Source: Kuafuiihalomonas sp964473255 (lineage in GTDB: Bacteria > Myxococcota > Kuafuiibacteriia > Kuafuiibacteriales > Kuafuiibacteriaceae). From it: a DNA stretch of 31,640 nucleotides. The DNA is taken from the NCBI GenBank assembly GCA_964473255.1, contig CAYYOT010000060.1:1-31640 (forward strand), given 5' to 3'. Position 1 is the first letter of the stretch; each line of letters opens with the position of its first letter. Position numbers and translations under genes: made by a program. Below the pieces are notes generated by a model. It was not told the DNA's origin. It was given only the letters and a program-made list of their open reading frames with translations, and searched no databases. Below, one piece after another: positions 14,950 to 25,970 of the stretch.

Positions 14950-15383
14950 TCCGTCTGGCACCGGTTCGTATCGCAGGTAAAGAGCGCACCGGCGAGGCCT
15001 GAGGCGAAGGCCGGGTTCGTGATGCGTGGTAGCACGGTCGAGGGGGTTTCCGACTCCGCGGCTCGATGGAACTCGGTCACGCAGGGACCGTTCGCCGCGC
15101 CGAAGCACGCGAGGCCGCCGGTCGCCGCTCCGCAGTAGCAGTCCTGCGGGCCGGTCAAGGTGGTGAGGCATGAGCCGTTGGGGAAGTCGAGGTTCGGATC
15201 GGCGTTGGTCTGGCCCTCGGTATCGCGCACGCAGGCCACCACTTCGGCGCAGAGCTCGTCCTTGGGGGTTCCGGTCGCCGGTCCAGATGCTGCGTTACCG
15301 GTCGCGTTGAAGCACGCGTCGATGCGGTCGGCGGGGGCCGAGTCGGGGAACGCTCGGCAGTTGGTATCCTCACAGGCCTCGCA
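14934..15383 (-). repeat. Copy 2 of the 450-base diverged repeat encoding the 14-Cys domain
   Basis: Same length and orientation as 4243-4692, covering 149 codons plus stop. The two encoded domains align without gaps. A recent duplication, or gene conversion between older copies, would explain why they are closer to each other than either is to the third copy at 3302-3721. Confidence 0.85.
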
Positions 15384-15770
15384 GGCCGTGATCATACACT
15401 CGGTGCAGCCATCGTGCGGGACGGTGTTGCCGTCGTCGCAGTCTTCGCCGGGATCGATGTTGCCATCACCGCAGGTGCCGCCCGCCGCATCGGGGAGCCC
15501 CGCGTCCGTGGACGCGTCGGGATTGGTGGACGCGTCGGGATTGACGGTGGCGTCCAGGGAGGCATCCGCCATCCCGCCTACGTCGGGCTGTCCGGCGGCA
15601 TCGGGCTCGCCGGCATCGGGCGTATCGACGACCGCATCCGGGCGACCTACCTGAGCATCGGCGTTTCCGCCGTTGCCGTTGCCGTTGCCGTCGTCCGAAT
15701 CATCACAGGCCGCGGCGAAAATGAGGGCCGATGCGGCCAAGACCAGACGAATGTTCTTTGCTTTGTTCAC
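14934..15770 (-). CDS. Lipoprotein: Asp/Ala/Pro linker, one DUF4215 repeat, 14-Cys domain
   Basis: 278 residues from a GTG at 15770 with TGGAGGCACTC immediately upstream, a strong ribosome site; the frame continues to 15869 without such a site. The signal ALIFAAAC places the lipid anchor at Cys22. Residues 24-98 are a low-complexity linker of PDA/DAS/NPDAS units. One repeat follows at 100-125 (CGDGNIDPGEDCDDGN). Residues 130-278 are the 14-cysteine domain, nearly the same as that of the protein at 4243-6120 and ending in the same QTECAVR. The linker probably holds the globular head away from the outer membrane. The downstream tetrahaem gene starts inside its last codons, so the two are probably translated together, which links this domain to a haem protein. 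Function unknown. Confidence 0.87.
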   Translation of the reverse strand: MNKAKNIRLVLAASALIFAAACDDSDDGNGNGNGGNADAQVGRPDAVVDTPDAGEPDAAGQPDVGGMADASLDATVNPDASTNPDASTDAGLPDAAGGTCGDGNIDPGEDCDDGNTVPHDGCTECMITACEACEDTNCRAFPDSAPADRIDACFNATGNAASGPATGTPKDELCAEVVACVRDTEGQTNADPNLDFPNGSCLTTLTGPQDCYCGAATGGLACFGAANGPCVTEFHRAAESETPSTVLPRITNPAFASGLAGALFTCDTNRCQTECAVR

Positions 15771-16140
15771 GAGTGCCTCCAGAGAGCTTCCTGTCGAACG
15801 CGGCCGGCGTATGACACGGCGAGCCAGTCCGAGCAAGTTAGTAAGCCCCTTCTTTCGAAAGCACTCCATGCACTGCCGTCACACGGTTGTCCGAAGGGAC
15901 GAAGTCGAGCCGAGTTCGTCGAAGCACGATGGTGCGCGTTCGTCTCTCCGCGGGTCGCAGCCGTCCGCATACCGCAACCAAGCTTTCCGCAGAAGAAACA
16001 TGTTCAACACTTTCGGAAGGCGTCGTGCGCGCGTGCGCGAGAAATCGATCCCCGGACGAACGGCAAAATTCACACTCATGTTCCTAACCAATGTCGCGGG
16101 AACCGAGGTAAAGGGCTCGACTCCGATCCGGGGACCAACC
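15771..16140. other. Divergent intergenic region, no gene supported
   Basis: These 370 bases separate two divergent lipoprotein genes. The forward frame is open through here but its translation is Arg/Ser-rich without any recognisable pattern, so the downstream gene was started at 16141. I see a CTTTCGAAAG palindrome at 15852-15861 and an imperfect inverted repeat (GACGAA...TTCGTC) at about 15898-15920. Promoters for both genes are expected here; no clear boxes were found. Confidence 0.45.
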
Positions 16141-17697
16141 GTGCTGTACTTCAAGAACAACGTTCTGCTCATGGCGGCAATGGCCGCCCTCGTATCGTGC
16201 TCCGACGACGGTGAGACCGGCAACGGTACGAACGGTGGCCAGGCCGATGCGAGCAATCCCGACGTGCCCAACAGCGGCGAAGATGCGGCGCCCCCGCCCG
16301 ACGGTGGACTCCCCGACGTGTCGGGGCTGCCCGACGCCAGCACCGGTCCGTCGGCTCGCGTCCTCCCGGAGAGCGTCGAGGCGACCTGCGCCACGGACCT
16401 CGGAGGGATCACGGACCCCGAGGGTCGAGGCCGTGAGCTCTGCGCGTACGCGCCCGGCGTCTATTCGGGGGAGCAGCGATGGACGGCCGACACCATCATC
16501 GTCTTGAACGGCAGCGTGGTCGGCGACCTCGTCCAGATCACCGGGGACCTCGACATCGAAGCGGGAACACTGGTCCTGGGCCGGATCGCAACCCTCGTGA
16601 TCCGCGAGTCGATGATCAACGTGAACGGCGAAGCGAACAATCCAGTCGTGATGACCTCGCTGAACCTGGCCCTCGGGCGTGACCGTCAGGCGGGCGACTG
16701 GGGCGGGGTGGCCATCGTCGGACGCGCTTGGGCCAACTGCAGCCCCTGCACCGGCGAAGCCGGCATCGGGTCCTATGGCTCGAACAGTCCGGCCAACGAC
16801 ACCGAAAGTAGCGGGACCATCCGCTACCTCCGGGTCGAGTTCACCGGCGGCAACATCGACGCCCTGAACCAGTACAACGGACTCGCTCTCTACGGTGTCG
16901 GTTCGGGAACGACGATCGAGAACGTCCACATTCACCGCACGCAGGACGACGGCATCGAGTTCTTCGGCGGCGCGGTCAGCGTGAAGAACCTCATCGTCAC
17001 CGGCGCTCAGGACGACTCCATCGACTGGACGGACGGTTGGCGAGGAAGCATCCAGTTCGCGGTGGCCGAACAGTACGATCAGGCCATCTCCGAGCATGGG
17101 ATCGAGGCCGACAACCTCGACGGCAACAACGACGCCGTGCCCGTCGCTCGCCCGGTGCTTTCGAACCTGACCTTCGTGACGCGCCAGTCTACGGGAACGC
17201 AGCGAGGATTCCTCCTCCGCCGCGGCACGGGAGCTCTCATCTACAACGTTCTCCTGGTCGGTCACGAGCAGGGCATCCAGATCACGGATGATGCGACCGA
17301 GATTTCGGCCACCGACTACAACGACGATGGCAACCCCGGCGAACAGCGCGGAATTGCCTATCGCAACGTGGTTTTCGACCAAGCGATCAGCCCCCTGGTC
17401 TTCCCGCCGAACCCGCTCGACGACTTCGATGCCGACGACGTCGAAGCGATCCTGCTGGGCACTCGAGCCGGAAGCCGCTCGAGTCAGGTTCTCACGGACA
17501 TCACGGTCGACATCACGGCGAACTCGTCGACCGGCGACAAGCCGTCCTACGCTCCGGCCTCGATCGCCGGGTTTCCGAGCTTCGAGTTGCCGGCTCCGAA
17601 CAACGGCTTCACCTTCGAGGCCGTCGACTACATCGGCGCGGTTCCGGCTGATGGCGGTTTCACGAGCGAAGCCTGGGTCAGTTTCCCCGAGAACTAG
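16141..17697 (+). CDS. Beta-helix-type surface lipoprotein, partner of the TonB receptor
   Basis: 518 residues from a GTG at 16141; an upstream ATG at 16078 would lengthen the n-region. The signal VLLMAAMAALVSC has its lipobox cysteine at 20, then a Pro/Asp/Gly linker to about residue 70. The body reads GDWGGVAIVGRAWANC (185-200), GTIRYLRVEFTGG (225-237), NGLALYGVGSGTTIENVHI (246-264), DDGIEFFGGAVSVKNLIVTG (269-288), DDSIDWTDGWRG (291-302) and later HGIEADN. These are rungs of a right-handed parallel beta-helix. The pattern is familiar from surface lipoproteins of Bacteroidetes and gamma-proteobacteria that sit beside TonB-dependent receptors. The receptor gene starts three bases after this stop codon. 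It probably binds or presents the substrate at the surface; the substrate is unknown. Confidence 0.82.
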   Translation: MLYFKNNVLLMAAMAALVSCSDDGETGNGTNGGQADASNPDVPNSGEDAAPPPDGGLPDVSGLPDASTGPSARVLPESVEATCATDLGGITDPEGRGRELCAYAPGVYSGEQRWTADTIIVLNGSVVGDLVQITGDLDIEAGTLVLGRIATLVIRESMINVNGEANNPVVMTSLNLALGRDRQAGDWGGVAIVGRAWANCSPCTGEAGIGSYGSNSPANDTESSGTIRYLRVEFTGGNIDALNQYNGLALYGVGSGTTIENVHIHRTQDDGIEFFGGAVSVKNLIVTGAQDDSIDWTDGWRGSIQFAVAEQYDQAISEHGIEADNLDGNNDAVPVARPVLSNLTFVTRQSTGTQRGFLLRRGTGALIYNVLLVGHEQGIQITDDATEISATDYNDDGNPGEQRGIAYRNVVFDQAISPLVFPPNPLDDFDADDVEAILLGTRAGSRSSQVLTDITVDITANSSTGDKPSYAPASIAGFPSFELPAPNNGFTFEAVDYIGAVPADGGFTSEAWVSFPEN

Positions 17698-17700
17698 CTC

Positions 17701-20700
17701 GTGGCCGCCGCGCGCCTGCGGGCACTCTGCCTGATGACCGCGCTCCTCAGCCCAGCGATCGCCTGGGCGGAGGGCCGCGGCGTCATCGACGGGTTCGTCT
17801 TCGACACCTCGGGAGCGCCGCTCGCCGCCGTCGAGATTCGCTACCTGGGGGCCGTCGTCGCCACATCGGACGAGGACGGGTACTTCCGCCTGGACGTCCC
17901 CGTTGGTCGACCGACCTTGGTGTTCAGAGCTCCGGGACGCGAGCCACAGACGTCTCCGCCGATCCCGGTCAGCGCGGGTGCGGCGACCGAGATCATCCTC
18001 GTCTATCGCGATTCGGGGGTCGGAGCCTTCGATCTGGAAGCGCCGACGGGCCCGGCTCCGGACCAGGTCGATGATGTGGACCTACCCAAGACCGAAGTCT
18101 CGGGCCGGGTGGTGAACAAGGACGGCGCGCCGGTCGAGGGTGCCCGGATCGTGGCTCGCGGCACGTCGGCCGATGCTCGAACGGACGCCGATGGACGGTT
18201 CACCGTCCTCCTTCCGGTGGGATCCTGGACGCTGACCATCATCCACCCCAACCACGCGACCGCCCAGGCGCCGGTCACCGTCGAATCGATCGCGAGACCT
18301 CCCGCCGAAATACAGGTCGAGGTCGAAGAGCGGGTGGCGACCCTCACCGAGCTGATCGTGACCGCTCCCCAGATCGAGGGCGCGGCCGTGTACGTTCTCA
18401 AGGAGCGCCAGGAGGCGAGCACGGTAACGGACATCCTCGGAGCCGACCAGATCTCGAAGGCCGGTGACTCGGATGCCGCCTCCGCCTTGGCCCGGGTCAC
18501 CGGTGTGACCATCGTCGACGGGCGCTTCGTGTACGTTCGGGGCCTGGGACCGCGTTACTCGACCGTCCTGATGAACGGCTCGGTCTTGCCCAGCCCGGAG
18601 CCCAATCTGCGGGTGGTCCCCCTCGATCTCTTTCCCGCTTCCTTCATTTCGAGTCTCACCGTGCAGAAGAACTTCTCGCCGGACATGCCAGGGGAGTTCG
18701 GCGGAGGCATCATCGACATCGAGACCAAAGACATCCCCGACGAGTTCGAGGCATCGCTTTCGGTTAGCGTCGGAGGCCGCACCGGCTCGACCTTTCAGGA
18801 GGGGCCACGGTACGACGGCACTCCGAGCGACTGGCTCGGTTTCGGCATCCCGGGGCGAGCGGTTCCCCAACCGGTCCGCGACGCAGCCAGCAACAACCTG
18901 CTGATCCGCGACGGTGACCTCCTGAATCCCGAGCTGGGTTTTTCGCCGGGCGAGCTCGAGCGACTCGGGGAGTCCTTCGGCTCCGACTACGGCATCGGAA
19001 CGCAGACAATCATTCCCGACCTGGGGACTTCCGGTTCGATCGGGACGGCCTTCGACATCTTCGGCGGACGAGGCGGTGCCTCCGTTGCTTTCGATTATGG
19101 CAACAAGTGGCTGTTCCTCGATCCGCTCCAAAATCGGAACTATCAGCTCTCCGGGGGCGAGCTCACGCTGCGAGAGAGCTTCGATCTTCAGCGGGTGCAG
19201 AACGAGGTAGCTCTGAGCGTCCTCGCCGGGCTCGGGCTCGACATCAACCCCCTGAACTCCCTGCGGTTGACGTCGACCATCAACCGGATTTCGACCAATC
19301 AAACATCCTTCGGAACCGGGATCGCGCGCGAGACCTCACTTCCCCAAGAGACCCGCGTCTTTCGCTGGGTCGAGCGCATGCTGTGGACCACGCAGTTGAA
19401 AGGCGAGCACACGATCGTACCCCTGGCTCGCCTGGAGCTCGACTACCGCTACATGTTTTCCATCGCGTTTCGCGACGAACCGAACCGACGGGAGCAGAGA
19501 CGCGATAGCGATCCGACCACCGGTGAGTTTTTCTACTCGGCCGACCAAAATCAGCGCTTTTACAGCGAGCTCGACGACCAGAATCACGACGGCGGGCTGG
19601 ACCTCACTCTTCCGGTCAACCTTTTCGAAAAACTTCGCAGCGACTTCAAGATCGGCACTGCGTTCACGGTCAAAGACCGCGACGTCTTGGTGCGCCGCCT
19701 GCAGTATCGAGAGATCACGGGGCGCATCCCCCCCGAGGAAGCGGTCTTTCGCCGATTCTCGCCGGTGGGTACCCTCTTCCAGCCCGACTACATTTCCTCG
19801 AACTTCTTGGAAATCACCGAGCTGACCCGCATCGACGACAACTACGTGGGCAAGGCGGAGCTCTTCGCCGGCTACGCCATGGCCGACTTGAACTTCCCCC
19901 ATCGGATCCGGCTCACTGGGGGCGTTCGCGGTGAGCAGTCGAACCAGCGGATAACCATCGTCGACCCCGTCAATCGCGAGCCGATCGACATCTCCGACGA
20001 GCTCTTTCCCGACCTGCCCGAAGGGCGGGAGCTGGGGGAACTCGAGCGATTCGACCTCATGCCGTCGGCGCTCATCACCTGGGAGTTCGTCGAGAACATG
20101 CAGATCCGTGCCGGCTACTCGCGCACCGTCAATCGACCGAGTCTCCGCGAGCTGTCTCCAGCGCCCTTCATCGACGTGACTTCGGGTCGCCAATACAAAG
20201 GCAATCCGCTCCTCGACCGAGCGATCATCGACAATATCGACCTGCGCTGGGAGTGGTACCCGAGTCCCGGAGAGTCGGTGTCGATCGCAGGTTTCGTGAA
20301 GCTGTTCGACCAGCCCATCGAGTTCCAGCAGACGATCGGCGCCGGAATCATCGAGTTCTCGCCCATCAACTCGGAGCGCGCCCAGAACATCGGCGTGGAG
20401 TTCGAATTCCGAAAGAGCTCCGACTTCCTGGCCACCTGGACGAACGCCCGGTGGATGGCCGACTTCTACTTCGCGGCGAATCTTACCGTTGTCTGGTCGG
20501 AGGTCGAGCTTCCGGAGGACACCCAGCTCACGAACACCGAACGTCCCTTGCAGGGCCAGAGCCCGTACGTGGTCAACGCCCAGCTCGGCTATGAGAACCT
20601 CGACTCCGGGACCAACGCCACGCTTCTCTTCAACATCTTTGGGGAACGCATTCGGTCGGTTGGAATCTTGGGCATCCCGGACGTGTACGAGCAGCCGCGG

Positions 20701-20877
20701 CCCATGCTGGATTTCGTGTTTCGTCAGCGGATCGGACTCTTCGATCTTTCGGCCAAGGTGAAGAACATGCTGAATTCCGTGAACCTGGAGACCGTGGGTC
20801 AAGACCGAGACGGTCTGGTGTTCACCCGATTCAGAAAGGGCGTCGAGTTTTCCGTGGGCCTGGGCTTTGCGCTGTGA
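17701..20877 (+). CDS. TonB-dependent outer-membrane receptor with two carboxypeptidase-regulatory-like domains
   Basis: 1058 residues from a GTG at 17701, three bases after the previous stop. The signal peptide ends AWA (about residue 23). Two CarboxypepD_reg-like beta-sandwiches follow, at about 27-103 (VIDGFVFDTSGAPLAAVEIR) and 131-208 (VSGRVVNKDGAPVEGARI). A TonB-box-like TELIVTA lies at 216-222. The plug domain (about 235-345) has the usual landmarks: VTDILGADQISKAGDSDAASALARVTGV, YVRGLGPRY, VLMNG and GEFGGGIIDIETK. The rest is a 22-strand-type barrel with alternating residues, ending GVEFSVGLGFAL. It imports a ligand across the outer membrane using TonB energy; no tonB/exbBD genes are in the window. 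The two regulatory domains in tandem are more than the one usually seen. Its partner is the beta-helix lipoprotein upstream. Confidence 0.92.
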   Translation: MAAARLRALCLMTALLSPAIAWAEGRGVIDGFVFDTSGAPLAAVEIRYLGAVVATSDEDGYFRLDVPVGRPTLVFRAPGREPQTSPPIPVSAGAATEIILVYRDSGVGAFDLEAPTGPAPDQVDDVDLPKTEVSGRVVNKDGAPVEGARIVARGTSADARTDADGRFTVLLPVGSWTLTIIHPNHATAQAPVTVESIARPPAEIQVEVEERVATLTELIVTAPQIEGAAVYVLKERQEASTVTDILGADQISKAGDSDAASALARVTGVTIVDGRFVYVRGLGPRYSTVLMNGSVLPSPEPNLRVVPLDLFPASFISSLTVQKNFSPDMPGEFGGGIIDIETKDIPDEFEASLSVSVGGRTGSTFQEGPRYDGTPSDWLGFGIPGRAVPQPVRDAASNNLLIRDGDLLNPELGFSPGELERLGESFGSDYGIGTQTIIPDLGTSGSIGTAFDIFGGRGGASVAFDYGNKWLFLDPLQNRNYQLSGGELTLRESFDLQRVQNEVALSVLAGLGLDINPLNSLRLTSTINRISTNQTSFGTGIARETSLPQETRVFRWVERMLWTTQLKGEHTIVPLARLELDYRYMFSIAFRDEPNRREQRRDSDPTTGEFFYSADQNQRFYSELDDQNHDGGLDLTLPVNLFEKLRSDFKIGTAFTVKDRDVLVRRLQYREITGRIPPEEAVFRRFSPVGTLFQPDYISSNFLEITELTRIDDNYVGKAELFAGYAMADLNFPHRIRLTGGVRGEQSNQRITIVDPVNREPIDISDELFPDLPEGRELGELERFDLMPSALITWEFVENMQIRAGYSRTVNRPSLRELSPAPFIDVTSGRQYKGNPLLDRAIIDNIDLRWEWYPSPGESVSIAGFVKLFDQPIEFQQTIGAGIIEFSPINSERAQNIGVEFEFRKSSDFLATWTNARWMADFYFAANLTVVWSEVELPEDTQLTNTERPLQGQSPYVVNAQLGYENLDSGTNATLLFNIFGERIRSVGILGIPDVYEQPRPMLDFVFRQRIGLFDLSAKVKNMLNSVNLETVGQDRDGLVFTRFRKGVEFSVGLGFAL

Positions 20878-20883
20878 TGGGCG

Positions 20884-20915
20884 AGCCAGGCTTCCGTCGA
20901 CGACCGAAGCCTGGG

Positions 20916-20917
<2 letters not shown>
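20884..20917. terminator. Hairpin between convergent genes, overlapping a stop codon
   Basis: AGCCAGGCTTC (20884-20894) pairs with GAAGCCTGGGCT (20906-20917) with one bulged base; the loop contains GTCGAC. It lies six bases after the TonB-receptor stop and overlaps the stop codon of the minus-strand gene (20916-20918). No T-run is present. Possibly a shared 3'-end structure. Confidence 0.45.
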
Positions 20918-24107
<3,190 letters not shown>

Positions 24108-24244
24108 GGAGGGGAAGCTACCCTGCGGGTCCCTGTGATCAAACGACGATGTTGTGAGTTAACTCGCTCGCGAAAATGGACGGGTCTTGCGCTGAGCGGC
24201 CAAGCGGCTCGCGGAGATGCGGACTTTGCGATCGACAGTGAGAT

Positions 24245-24262
24245 CCGCACGACCATGTGCGG
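24245..24262. other. Short perfect hairpin after the PilZ gene
   Basis: CCGCAC and GTGCGG pair perfectly around a 6-base loop, 26 bases beyond the PilZ stop on the minus strand. There is no T-run after it, so a terminator role is only a possibility. Confidence 0.25.
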
Positions 24263-24288
24263 TTAGTGCAGGGGGGCAGGGCGAGAAA

Positions 24289-24705
24289 TCAGATGTACAG
24301 CGGACGAAGCGAACGGGTGCTGGTCTTGGGGACGCGGGCTCCGAGCAGCGGGTCCAGGTCGCGCTCCGCTTCCCATTCGCGGATCGCCTTGACCAAGGCC
24401 TCCACGTTGAGGGCGGTCGGGTCGTCGAACCGGAACGGGATGCCGCCGCTCCGGGCGAACTCCGTGTCTTCCGGCACGGAGCGAACGACCCGCGCGCGCA
24501 CGCCGAAGATGTCGGTCGCATGCTCCTCCGTCCCGTAGATGCTCACGTCTTGGTCGACGGGGAGGGTCTCGGACGTCTCGAGATACAGGCCCGTCTCCGA
24601 TACGTCGCGCACCCGGCCGGCGAAGAAGCTGGTGCCATCGTCCACGATCAGCCGGAACTCACACCGATGCCGCTCTGCGCGCGTCTTCTGTGCCGCGACC
24701 ATCAT
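24289..24705 (-). CDS. PilZ-domain protein (probable c-di-GMP receptor)
   Basis: 138 residues from the first of two adjacent ATGs at 24705, with AAGGAGGGG about eight bases upstream. The PilZ signature is complete: RCEFR (RxxxR) near residues 14-18, then DVSETG (D/NxSxxG) about 20 residues later, followed by GLYLET and the strand VRARVVRSVPEDTEF. GIPFRFDD and a C-terminal helix (LVKAIREWEAERDLDPLL) complete the small single-domain form. With both motifs intact it should bind c-di-GMP and act as a stand-alone adaptor in the cytoplasm. It follows the IS630-derived HTH gene by 24 bases on the same strand and is likely co-transcribed. The pilB gene at the right end is another c-di-GMP-linked function but is not in the same transcript. 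Confidence 0.9.
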   Translation of the reverse strand: MMVAAQKTRAERHRCEFRLIVDDGTSFFAGRVRDVSETGLYLETSETLPVDQDVSIYGTEEHATDIFGVRARVVRSVPEDTEFARSGGIPFRFDDPTALNVEALVKAIREWEAERDLDPLLGARVPKTSTRSLRPLYI

Positions 24706-24729
24706 CGTGGACCCCTCCTTCCCCGCGGC

Positions 24730-25746
24730 TCAGGATATAGCAGCCGCGGTCGTTTCTGGGGACTCGAATCTTCCCGCCGACGTCGCGGCCCGCGGGTCGT
24801 CCTGGACCCAGCACAGCGCGCGGCGACCGGCTTCCTCCCCGTTGAGACCTCGAGCCTGACTCTTGATCCGTGCGGCGCGGTTTTCGGCGTCGAGCCCCAG
24901 CTGACCGGATTCACAGCTGCAGAGGACGGTCTCCACGCCGGCGAGCCAGGCGTCGACCGACTTGACCACGTGCATCGAGCTCGGGTCGGTGGGTCCAATG
25001 ATTTCGGCACTTTCCGTAGTGGCGATGAAAGCGTGGCCCGGTCGCCAGGAGCCCGAACTCATCAGGACCTCGCGGACGCTGGTGGCGCGGGACGGCGAGC
25101 CGTCGTGTCCGACCGCGTCCAGCACCCGGTAGGTGCCTTCGCGGTCCACCCGGCGCCGCTTCAGGGAGCGGAGCGCTTCGTGCATGGTGCTCAGGTTCGG
25201 GGACGGCTGAGTACCCTGCGACTCCACGCGGAGTACCAGCACCGAGTAGGGTGGGGCAAAGCAGATACCGACCGGTGTCGCTCGCTTGCGGAGCCAGGTG
25301 AGGGCGAAATCGATCGTGTTCTGAATACGATACGGGTCATGTGCTCGACGGCTCCAGAGGCTCCGGATCTGGTACTCGGTGACGCCTTCCTCGCGGGCGA
25401 GCGTCCGCAGGCTCCAGGAGATCGACTGCTCGGGGAGGGTCTGGGTCGTCCGCTCCCAGAGCTCTTTTTCGCGCTCGGCACTGAGCTTCTTGGGTTGGCC
25501 GGGTCGAGGCCGGTCCCACAGGGCATCGATGCCCCCGTCAAGGTAGCGCTCCCGCCATTTCGGGATCGTCAGGCGGCCGACGCCGAGCTGCGCGCCGATG
25601 TCCTTGGGGCGGAAGCCGTCCGCCAACATGAGAAGGATCCGCGCTCGAACCGCGAGCCGTGGATTCGATCGATGGGCCCATCGATCGAGCTCCGAGCGTT
25701 CCTCGAAGGTCAGTACCAACCCGCTTCGTCCGTGCCTTTTCGCCAT
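24730..25746 (-). CDS. IS630-derived HTH protein without DDE catalytic residues
   Basis: 338 residues from the ATG at 25746, preceded by GGGGGAGGC; the frame is open to 25893 but the extra part has no site. Residues 12-140 are an IS630-type DNA-binding region: NPRLAVRARILLMLADGFRPKDIGAQLGV, KWRERYLDGGIDALWDRPRPGQPKKLS and WSLRTLAREEGVTEYQIRSLW, which contain two helix-turn-helix units. Residues 163-176 (FAPPYSVLVLRVES) align with the strand that in transposases reads ALVLCVDEKSQ, but the catalytic Asp is not there. The later LDN and WLNxxE motifs cannot be found. The C-terminal half is otherwise unlike a transposase and carries Cys-Ser-Cys. The frame is intact and I see no terminal inverted repeats or target duplication. 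It is best read as a domesticated transposase acting as a DNA-binding regulator, co-transcribed with PilZ. Confidence 0.72.
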   Translation of the reverse strand: MAKRHGRSGLVLTFEERSELDRWAHRSNPRLAVRARILLMLADGFRPKDIGAQLGVGRLTIPKWRERYLDGGIDALWDRPRPGQPKKLSAEREKELWERTTQTLPEQSISWSLRTLAREEGVTEYQIRSLWSRRAHDPYRIQNTIDFALTWLRKRATPVGICFAPPYSVLVLRVESQGTQPSPNLSTMHEALRSLKRRRVDREGTYRVLDAVGHDGSPSRATSVREVLMSSGSWRPGHAFIATTESAEIIGPTDPSSMHVVKSVDAWLAGVETVLCSCESGQLGLDAENRAARIKSQARGLNGEEAGRRALCWVQDDPRAATSAGRFESPETTAAAIS

Positions 25747-25932
25747 GCCTCCCCCTTCGTGCTGAACCTGGATACGTTGTGCGCCTGTCCAGCGGCTGCG
25801 AAAGGTAGTGCTCGAAAACCGTGCAGCTCCGAAACTTAGCGTGACAATTGCGAGAACTGCGGTCGCAGGAATTAATCGAGCAGCGTGATTCAAACGTAGG
25901 GAAAAAATCTCATGGAAGCCTCGGAGCTGATT

Positions 25933-25966
25933 GCGCCTGCAATCTTAGGGGCCCCTAATCAGGCGC
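25933..25966. terminator. Large two-part inverted repeat after the subtilase-like gene
   Basis: TTAGGGGCCCCTAA at 25945-25958 is a perfect 14-base palindrome. It is flanked by GCGCCTG (25933-25939) and CAGGCGC (25960-25966), which pair outside it. The structure begins five bases after the stop codon of the minus-strand gene (25971-25973). A run of six T on the minus strand occurs only about 25 bases further on. It may end that transcript, or be a regulator site for the HTH/PilZ operon that starts 187 bases downstream. Confidence 0.45.
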
Positions 25967-25970
25967 GCAT

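Noticed and set aside
15480..15660. A short tandem DNA repeat or CRISPR-like array in the PDA/DAS coding stretch
   Set aside because: The units vary in length and sequence and encode a Pro-Asp-Ala linker; there are no regular spacers.
24730..25746. An active IS630 insertion sequence
   Set aside because: No DDE residues in the aligned positions, no terminal inverted repeats or TA duplication seen, and the gene appears co-transcribed with PilZ.
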